A stretch of DNA of 28,358 nt. Source: Aliterella sp. RAGGC_92. Lineage in GTDB: Bacteria; Cyanobacteriota; Cyanobacteriia; Cyanobacteriales; Chroococcidiopsidaceae. This document shows positions 23,694-28,358 of the stretch, piece after piece. The stretch is taken from the NCBI GenBank assembly GCA_030826005.1, contig JAPJOW010000017.1:1-28358 (forward strand), in the 5' to 3' direction. The position numbers and the translations under genes are program-made. Below the pieces are notes generated by a model. That model was not told where the DNA came from, did no database searches, and saw only the letters and a list, made by a program, of their open reading frames with translations. How positions within the stretch are numbered: the first letter of the stretch is position 1; each line of letters begins with the position of its first letter.

Positions 23694-24659
23694 ATGACGT
23701 ATACAATTGAGTCCGCGCAAAGTATATTTTCTAGCACTCAAGTCCCCAGTCAGATTCCAGCTATCATCGCTTTATTCGACCAACTGAGCGTAGACGATCG
23801 CCTAGCATTGCTATGGTACGCTTATACCGAAATGGGCAAAACTATCACTCCCGCCGCTCCTGGAGCCGCCCGACTGCAATTTGCCGAACGGATGCTTAAA
23901 GAAATTCGCGAAATGTCTAACGAACAGCAAATGCAAGTGATGCGCGAACTTGCTAGACGCGCCGATACACCTCTTAGCCGTACCTATGGATACTTCAGCG
24001 TCAACACCAAGTTAGCTTTTTGGTACGAACTAGGAGAATTGATGAAGCAAGGGCTAGTAACCCCCGTACCTACAGGCTATCAAATGTCTCCAGGGGTACA
24101 AATCGTCCTTGATTCGATTAAAAAACTGGATGCGGGACAGCAAATTACTGTACTTCGCAATACAGTAGTAGATATGGGTTTTGATACAGAAGTTGCTTCT
24201 AGCAGCGAACCACGAGCCGCCGAACCCATGTTTGAACGCGAAGCTCCCGCCCCTACAAAGATTACAATTGCTGGCATTAACGAGCCTGCGGTATCGAGCT
24301 ACGTTACTGCTATGAACGCTGACGACTTCAAGAGCGCCGTTGAATTATTTACAACCGATGGGGCGTTGCAGCCACCTTTCCAAAAGCCGATTGTGGGACG
24401 AGAAGCGATCGCAAAGTATATGCGTGAAGAAGCCCAAGGCTTGAATATGATGCCCCAACAAGGTATTTGTGAAACAAGACCCGATGGCTCTAAGCAAGTC
24501 AAGGTTACAGGGGTAGTTCAAACTCCTTGGTTTGGTGTCAATGTCGGGATGAATATCTCTTGGCGGTTTTTAATCAATCCTCAAGACAAAATTTTCTTCG
24601 TCGCAATTGATATGTTGGCTTCTCCTCAAGAATTGCTTAACTTGCGCCCGACTAAGTAA
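23694..24659 (+). CDS. Orange carotenoid protein
   Basis: OCP is a blue-green-light photoreceptor that binds a keto-carotenoid, binds the phycobilisome core when photoactivated and quenches excitation energy as heat. The 321-residue product has the all-helical carotenoid domain (about 1-165), a linker rich in Glu and Pro (about 166-189) and the NTF2-like C-terminal domain (about 190-321). Key residues are present: Tyr44 and Trp110 in the N-domain, Arg155 for the interdomain salt bridge, and Tyr203 and Trp290 equivalent to the carotenoid H-bonding pair (Tyr201/Trp288 in the Synechocystis protein). GGAG lies 9 nt before the ATG. No FRP or ketolase gene is nearby, so whether it belongs to OCP1, OCP2 or OCPX cannot be settled. 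Confidence 0.96.
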   Translation: MTYTIESAQSIFSSTQVPSQIPAIIALFDQLSVDDRLALLWYAYTEMGKTITPAAPGAARLQFAERMLKEIREMSNEQQMQVMRELARRADTPLSRTYGYFSVNTKLAFWYELGELMKQGLVTPVPTGYQMSPGVQIVLDSIKKLDAGQQITVLRNTVVDMGFDTEVASSSEPRAAEPMFEREAPAPTKITIAGINEPAVSSYVTAMNADDFKSAVELFTTDGALQPPFQKPIVGREAIAKYMREEAQGLNMMPQQGICETRPDGSKQVKVTGVVQTPWFGVNVGMNISWRFLINPQDKIFFVAIDMLASPQELLNLRPTK

Positions 24660-24667
24660 GAATCAGT

Positions 24668-24698
24668 TAGGAGACTTCGGGCGAAGTCTCCTATTTTT
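24668..24698 (+). terminator. Terminator of the OCP gene
   Basis: TAGGAGACTTCG (24668-24679) and CGAAGTCTCCTA (24682-24693) form a near-perfect hairpin of at least 11 bp with a GGGC loop, followed by five Ts. The stop codon of the convergent Uma2 gene lies inside its right arm. Confidence 0.88.
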
Positions 24699-25311
24699 GT
24701 TGCATTTGCTCTCGAATCTTTTGCCGAAACTCAATAACTGCATCCATTGGTTCGGGGGAGGTAACATAATTTGCTAATAAACTTAAATCTAGTTGCGGCA
24801 AAAACCTACTTTGAGATATGGCTTGATAATTTCCGTTATCTAAGCCATATACAGAAAAACAATTATTTTCCCAAAACCAAACTTCCGCAACTTGCAAACC
24901 TCTATAAATCTCTAGCGAATCAATACCGCCACTGGTAACCACTACCTCAATGGCAATATCTGGAACTGGTTTTTCACAATTGATACAATAACATTCATCA
25001 GGCTCAATTCCTCTTGCTACCGTTTCTTGACGAAAAGTTGTTGAACCCAAACCATAAAAACGGGTGCGCGTTTCCTCAAAGTAAACTTCGATAAGTCTGC
25101 CTATATTAGTTTTAATGAACTCATGGCGACGGCTGGGGGATATTATTTCTAAAACTCCCTCCATATAAGCAATTCTCAAGTAAGAATTATCTGCTAAGTC
25201 AACTAATAAACTTTCATATATCTGCCAGCTAATATTGTTGATAATAATTAGCTGCTCAAAATCCGTAGTATGTCGCTGCAAACTGTCGATTTTTTCGGCA
25301 ATAGATAACAT
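24691..25311 (-). CDS. Uma2 (DUF820) family PD-(D/E)xK nuclease-like protein
   Basis: A 206-residue member of a family greatly expanded in cyanobacteria and related to restriction-type endonucleases; the biological role is unknown. The core is visible: MEGVLEIISPSRRHE at 50-64, PDIAIEVVVTSGG at 117-129 with Asp118 and Glu122, and VAEVWFWEN at 141-149. In many relatives a Lys stands in the stretch GGIxKLExY; here that position is Ser132, so catalytic competence is uncertain. The stop codon overlaps the OCP terminator from the other strand. No partner toxin/antitoxin or methylase gene is adjacent. Confidence 0.88.
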   Translation of the reverse strand: MLSIAEKIDSLQRHTTDFEQLIIINNISWQIYESLLVDLADNSYLRIAYMEGVLEIISPSRRHEFIKTNIGRLIEVYFEETRTRFYGLGSTTFRQETVARGIEPDECYCINCEKPVPDIAIEVVVTSGGIDSLEIYRGLQVAEVWFWENNCFSVYGLDNGNYQAISQSRFLPQLDLSLLANYVTSPEPMDAVIEFRQKIREQMQQK

Positions 25312-25392
25312 TTTTTCTACTTAAAGTAGCCTTTTCTTTCATTAGTTGCGAACAATGTCTATGAATCAGACTTGCGATCGCTATATATATTT

Positions 25393-25418
25393 CCCCCCTT
25401 GTTAAAGGGCTAGGGGGG
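25393..25418. repeat. CCCCCC...GGGGGG inverted repeat
   Basis: Six Cs (25393-25398) and six Gs (25413-25418) flank TTGTTAAAGGGCTA. It resembles a short intergenic repeat common in cyanobacterial genomes. It has no T run on either strand, so I do not call it a terminator. Confidence 0.5.
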
Positions 25419-25442
25419 CTATCTAGCGTTGACAGTTACAAA

Positions 25443-26132
25443 TTAACCACTTGTAGCCCGAAGTTCGTCAATTTTTGCCTTCACTAGCTGAATATCTTGC
25501 CACATCAACCATTTGGGGCTACCTTGTTCGCGGGAGGCGTTTCTTAGTAAATACGCTGGGTGCAAAATTGGCATACATAACCGCCCTTCCCACTCAATCC
25601 ATGTACCGCGCAGCTTAGTGATTCCAGTTTTATTTCCTGTTAATCCTTTTACCGCCGTCGCTCCTGTTAATAAAATAACTTTTGGATCTACTAACCGAAT
25701 TTGCTCTAGGATATAAGGCTTGCAAGCGGCTATTTCTTCAGGAGTTGGTACGCGATTGCTAGGGGGACGGCATTTGATAATATTGCAAACATAGGCATCT
25801 TCTTTAGCATTTAAGCCTACCGAAGCAAGGATTTTGTCTAACAATTGTCCGGCTTTACCCACAAAAGGCAACCCCGTTTCGTCTTCATTTTGTCCCGGCG
25901 CTTCGCCGACAATCATAATTGGCGCTTTTAAATCTCCTTTCCCTACCACCGCATGATTGCGAGTTGCACCCAAAGGGCAACGATAGCAATGATTGCAGTG
26001 CTGTGCCAACTCTGTCATGTTGTCATAAGTACCCGGAGGAATGGGAATTTTGGCATCCGTAGGAATTAAATCCGGCGGTACTGCGGCGGGCGCTGTATTG
26101 TCAAAAAGGCTGAGTTGTTGTTCGCTATTCAT
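25443..26132 (-). CDS. Uracil-DNA glycosylase, family 4 ([4Fe-4S])
   Basis: This 229-residue enzyme excises uracil from DNA to start base-excision repair. Family-4 hallmarks are GEAPGQNED at 76-84 (water-activating region), GLPFVGKAGQLLD, and the leucine-loop region HPAYLLRN near the C-terminus. The iron-sulfur cysteines are Cys49 and Cys52 (CYRCPLG), Cys121 (KCRPPSNR) and Cys137. The first 40 residues are a Pro-rich extension with LSLF near residues 7-10, common in cyanobacterial homologues. It runs alone on the minus strand, divergent from the phosphoribosyltransferase gene. Confidence 0.94.
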   Translation of the reverse strand: MNSEQQLSLFDNTAPAAVPPDLIPTDAKIPIPPGTYDNMTELAQHCNHCYRCPLGATRNHAVVGKGDLKAPIMIVGEAPGQNEDETGLPFVGKAGQLLDKILASVGLNAKEDAYVCNIIKCRPPSNRVPTPEEIAACKPYILEQIRLVDPKVILLTGATAVKGLTGNKTGITKLRGTWIEWEGRLCMPILHPAYLLRNASREQGSPKWLMWQDIQLVKAKIDELRATSG

Positions 26133-26306
26133 GGAAATTTATTTACGTCAGCGATCGCATCCTACTTAGTGTGCCTTAATTTTAAACTCATTCCACGCGC
26201 TACACTCTGCTAGTTAAACTATGTCAAAAGTAGCAATTTTTGCTAACTTTTTCTAAAAATCAGTCAATATCAAAGGTAAGTCCGCTACGCTTATTTAGGC
26301 GCGCTT

Positions 26307-26981
26307 ATGTCACTGCCATTTTTTCGCGATCGCACCGATGCAGGAATTCAGTTAGCCGCAGCGATTTACAAGACAATTACCAAACTGTCCGCAGATACAA
26401 TTATGCCGCCTCAAGTCGTCTATGCTTTGCCACGCGGCGGCTTACCAGTAGCTTTACCTGTAGCCCGTTTGTTACAATGTCCAATGAGCGCGATCGTTGC
26501 TAAAAAAATCACTCATCCCAAAAACCCGGAACTTGCTATTGGTGCGGTAACTGCCAATGGTCATATTTTATGGGAACAAAGCCGAGTACCAAAAAAGCCT
26601 GCAAGTAGACAAACTGTATTAGATACGGCTTTAGCTACAGCTAAAGTACAAAACGCGCAATTTTTACCCGCTTGTCCTGATGTCAATTTAACTGGTGCGA
26701 TCGCAATTATTGTTGATGACGGGATTGCTACCGGGCTAACTATGGCTGTCGCCGCCCAATCTTTAAAAATGTACCAACCCGCAGCTATTTGGCTATGCGC
26801 CCCTGTTGCTCCTGCTTCTTTGCTTCCTTGGTTGCAAAATTGGGGCGATATATTAGTCATTCTTCACACCCCCGAACCTTTTTTTAGCGTCAGTAATTTT
26901 TACGAACATTTTGAGCAAGTCCCCACCAGCGATGCTATTAATTGCCTGCATCAACAAAACGCGCGATCGCATCAAAATTAA
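26307..26981 (+). CDS. Phosphoribosyltransferase-domain protein
   Basis: A 224-residue type I PRTase-fold protein. The PRPP-binding signature is IIVDDGIATGLT at 134-145, and LPRGGLPVA at 41-49 supplies the pyrophosphate loop. Such stand-alone proteins occur widely in bacteria and are annotated as phosphoribosyltransferases without a defined base substrate; ComF, hypoxanthine or orotate enzymes have other surrounding motifs. The hood region (about 85-125) is long and unfamiliar. It does not form an operon with its neighbours. A longer frame in another register overlaps its start but has no support. Confidence 0.86.
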   Translation: MSLPFFRDRTDAGIQLAAAIYKTITKLSADTIMPPQVVYALPRGGLPVALPVARLLQCPMSAIVAKKITHPKNPELAIGAVTANGHILWEQSRVPKKPASRQTVLDTALATAKVQNAQFLPACPDVNLTGAIAIIVDDGIATGLTMAVAAQSLKMYQPAAIWLCAPVAPASLLPWLQNWGDILVILHTPEPFFSVSNFYEHFEQVPTSDAINCLHQQNARSHQN

Positions 26982-27211
26982 GAAAAACTTTACAAAAGTC
27001 AGACTTTATGCACTGGTAATTTTTAGGTAAAAAATGCTATGGTGAATTGCAAGTACAAAGAAGGTCATCTGTTTGCTACAGATTAACTAAATGCAGGGTG
27101 CAATTTTTTTAAGTATAGCTTGAAAGAAAAATGCTGCTAATGGTTAATTTTTTCCGCGCTTGAATTAAAGCCAGGTTACTAACAAACAGTTGCTATTAAA
27201 TCTTAACACCA

Positions 27212-27739
27212 GTGATAGAAAAAAGAAGAACTCGCGATTTACCCCAAATAAACGAACGCATCCGCTTCCCGCAAATTCGAGTAATCGATAGTGACGGGGC
27301 GCAACTAGGAATTATTACCCCCCAAGAGGCGCTAACTGTAGCTGAAGAACGAGGGTTAGACTTAGTATTACTGAGCGACAAAGCCGAACCGCCAGTTTGC
27401 CGAATTATGGACTACGGCAAATATAAGTTTGAACAAGAAAAGAAAGCGCGCGAGGCGAGGAAAAAGCAACACACCGCCGACGTTAAAGAAGTAAAGATGC
27501 GCTACAAAATTGAGGAGCATGATTACAAAGTGCGGATAAATCAAGCCGAGCGTTTCCTCAAAGACGGCGATAAAGTAAAAGCAACAGTCATGTTTCGAGG
27601 TCGAGAAATTCAGCACAGCGACTTAGCAGAAACGTTGCTAAAGCGTATGGCAACGGACTTACAGCCATTTGGTGAAGTTCAACAAGCACCCAAAAAAGAG
27701 GGGCGCAACATGATGATGTTGATTTCTCCCAAAAAGTAG
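27212..27739 (+). CDS. infC: Translation initiation factor IF-3
   Basis: IF-3 binds the 30S subunit, prevents 50S joining and checks the start codon. The 175-residue product has the N-domain block PQINERIRFPQIRVID, the linker KFEQEKKAREARKKQ and the C-domain KEVKMRYKIEEHDY and MFRGREIQHSDL. The frame has no ATG: after an in-frame TAA at 27197 the codons are ATC, TTA, ACA, CCA, GTG, so GTG 27212 is the best initiator. No Shine-Dalgarno precedes it. Initiation at a rare codon fits the known self-control of IF-3 in enteric bacteria. The usual partners rpmI and rplT are absent downstream. Confidence 0.96.
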   Translation: MIEKRRTRDLPQINERIRFPQIRVIDSDGAQLGIITPQEALTVAEERGLDLVLLSDKAEPPVCRIMDYGKYKFEQEKKAREARKKQHTADVKEVKMRYKIEEHDYKVRINQAERFLKDGDKVKATVMFRGREIQHSDLAETLLKRMATDLQPFGEVQQAPKKEGRNMMMLISPKK

Positions 27740-27810
27740 GGTATAACTCCCCGATAAAGCCCCTACTCATCACTAATTGGGGGTATTTACACAAAAGTTA
27801 AATAGTTTGC

Positions 27811-27845
27811 CAAGAGACGTTTTGATAAGCGTCTCTTGTTTTATT
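27811..27845 (+). terminator. Terminator of infC
   Basis: CAAGAGACG (27811-27819) and CGTCTCTTG (27830-27838) form a 9-bp stem with a 10-nt loop, followed by TTTTATT. The GAGACGTTTT core is shared with the repeats at 28197-28270. Confidence 0.75.
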
Positions 27846-27851
27846 AAAAAG

Positions 27852-28061
27852 TTATCCTTGCTGGTAGCCTTCGACGGTAAAACCTGCGGCGACAATTGCT
27901 TGCTTGATAGTTTCTTCGGAAGCGGCGGATTCTACGGTGACAGTTTTGGCTTGAACATCTACATCAATTTTGGCCTCTGGCTCCATAGTATGGATAGAGT
28001 CAGTAATTGTTTCGCCACAACCAGCACACATAATATTGGGAACTTTGAGTTTGAGCGCCAT
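27852..28061 (-). CDS. Heavy-metal-associated (HMA) copper-chaperone-like protein
   Basis: A 69-residue ferredoxin-fold protein with the metal site MCAGC (Cys12, Cys15). It matches the size and layout of CopZ/Atx1 chaperones, which carry Cu(I) to P-type ATPases; in cyanobacteria this route supplies plastocyanin and cytochrome oxidase in thylakoids. The cyanobacterial Atx1 of Synechocystis has a His at residue 61 that tunes copper release; here that position is Phe61, as in several other bacterial HMA proteins. No copper ATPase gene is nearby. It is convergent with infC. Confidence 0.9.
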   Translation of the reverse strand: MALKLKVPNIMCAGCGETITDSIHTMEPEAKIDVDVQAKTVTVESAASEETIKQAIVAAGFTVEGYQQG

Positions 28062-28196
28062 AGTAAACCATATTGTATATTTCAGGCTTTAATTTTAAGG
28101 CTTAGAGGTACAAAGTCTCATTACCCTACGGTTGGATAGTCGGGAATCTGGCAAAATACGAAAATATCCTATCCAAAATGTCAACATGATAGAAAG

Positions 28197-28270
28197 GACG
28201 TTTTGTTATCGTGGCGGGCGAGACGTTTTATCATCGTGGCGGCGAGGGAGACGTTTCACTAAAACGTCTC
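28197..28270 (+). repeat. GACGTTT repeat cluster with terminal hairpin
   Basis: Two direct copies of GACGTTTTRTYATCGTGGCG (28197 and 28222, period 25 bp) are followed by the hairpin GAGACGTTT-CACTA-AAACGTCTC (28248-28270). The cluster lies 40 bp before the putative alaS start. The GAGACGTTT/AAACGTCTC palindrome is a familiar intergenic motif in cyanobacteria. Confidence 0.75.
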
Positions 28271-28310
28271 TACATATCATTAATTCACGTTCAAATTTAT
28301 TAGATTTATT

Positions 28311-28358
28311 ATGGCTTCTCATCTCCAATATCTAAGCGGTAATGACATTCGGACGAAA
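28311..28358 (+). CDS. alaS: Probable start of alanyl-tRNA synthetase, cut by window
   Basis: Sixteen codons from the ATG to the window edge read MASHLQYLSGNDIRTK. The LSGN(D/E)IR wording, followed by Thr/Ser-Lys/Arg, is the usual opening of cyanobacterial AlaRS (before FLxFYxxRGH). The short length limits certainty, and no Shine-Dalgarno sequence is present. The preceding spacer carries the GACGTTT repeats. Confidence 0.55.
   Translation, partial: MASHLQYLSGNDIRTK

Noticed and set aside
26240..26503. 87-codon plus-strand frame overlapping the phosphoribosyltransferase start
   Set aside because: Out of frame with the PRTase, which has clear PRPP motifs; composition is not protein-like.
27777..28139. 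120-codon plus-strand frame after infC
   Set aside because: It is antisense to the HMA protein gene, which has a clear MCAGC metal site.
1..28358. HIP1 octamers as a locus-specific signal
   Set aside because: GCGATCGC is frequent throughout, in genes and spacers alike, which is the normal genome-wide habit of many cyanobacteria.

Overview
The window is chromosomal DNA from a cyanobacterium of moderate to low GC content. The evidence is a phycobilisome core subunit (ApcF), the photosystem I subunit PsaX, an orange carotenoid protein (OCP), cyanobacteria-typical families (DUF4079, DUF1997, DUF3685/Ycf55-like, a NatD-like permease), many HIP1 octamers (GCGATCGC) and a tRNA gene without an encoded CCA end. 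I cannot fix the genus. The large sensor kinases and abundant short repeats suggest a larger-genome lineage rather than a marine picocyanobacterium.

Layout. 1-5272 (minus): the 5' part of larE (cut by the window edge) and two large histidine kinases, one soluble (REC-GAF-GAF-kinase) and one membrane-bound (Cache-HAMP-kinase). 5386-7470: a NatD/LivH-type permease gene (plus) facing a psaX gene of only 48 codons and lipA (both minus). 7694-12600 (plus): a compact three-gene signalling operon with a single-domain response regulator, a GAF-PAS5 histidine kinase and a receiver fused to a degenerate kinase that lacks the phospho-accepting His; it ends at a strong hairpin terminator. 12639-17071: an ankyrin-repeat gene, a small remnant of a GAF-type gene, DUF4079 and DUF1997 genes, and a two-gene operon of an atypical SDR and a lambda-endolysin-like (GH104) membrane-anchored muralytic enzyme. 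17145-19424: glnA and apcF are divergent around a 348-bp spacer that carries a well-spaced NtcA-type promoter for glnA. 19444-23058: a doubtful small basic ORF, tRNA-Leu(CAA), an M48 protease gene whose stop codon lies inside the tRNA gene, a Fur-family regulator and a pseudo-receiver/DUF3685 protein. 23059-24698: a 635-bp spacer with three copies of a palindromic repeat, then the OCP gene and its terminator. 24691-28358: Uma2, family-4 uracil-DNA glycosylase, a phosphoribosyltransferase, infC, a copper-chaperone-like HMA protein, a GACGTTT repeat cluster and what looks like the first 16 codons of alaS.

How the parts relate. Most genes are housekeeping or photosynthetic and form short operons. 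The best candidate for a less-described system is the 7694-12600 phosphorelay, whose last member keeps an intact receiver but has Glu where the kinase His should be. Other points of interest are the tRNA/protease overlap, the non-ATG start of infC, the receiver without a phospho-acceptor next to a Fur-family gene, and a four-histidine, four-helix DUF4079 membrane protein. I saw no CRISPR array, transposase, prophage or rRNA.
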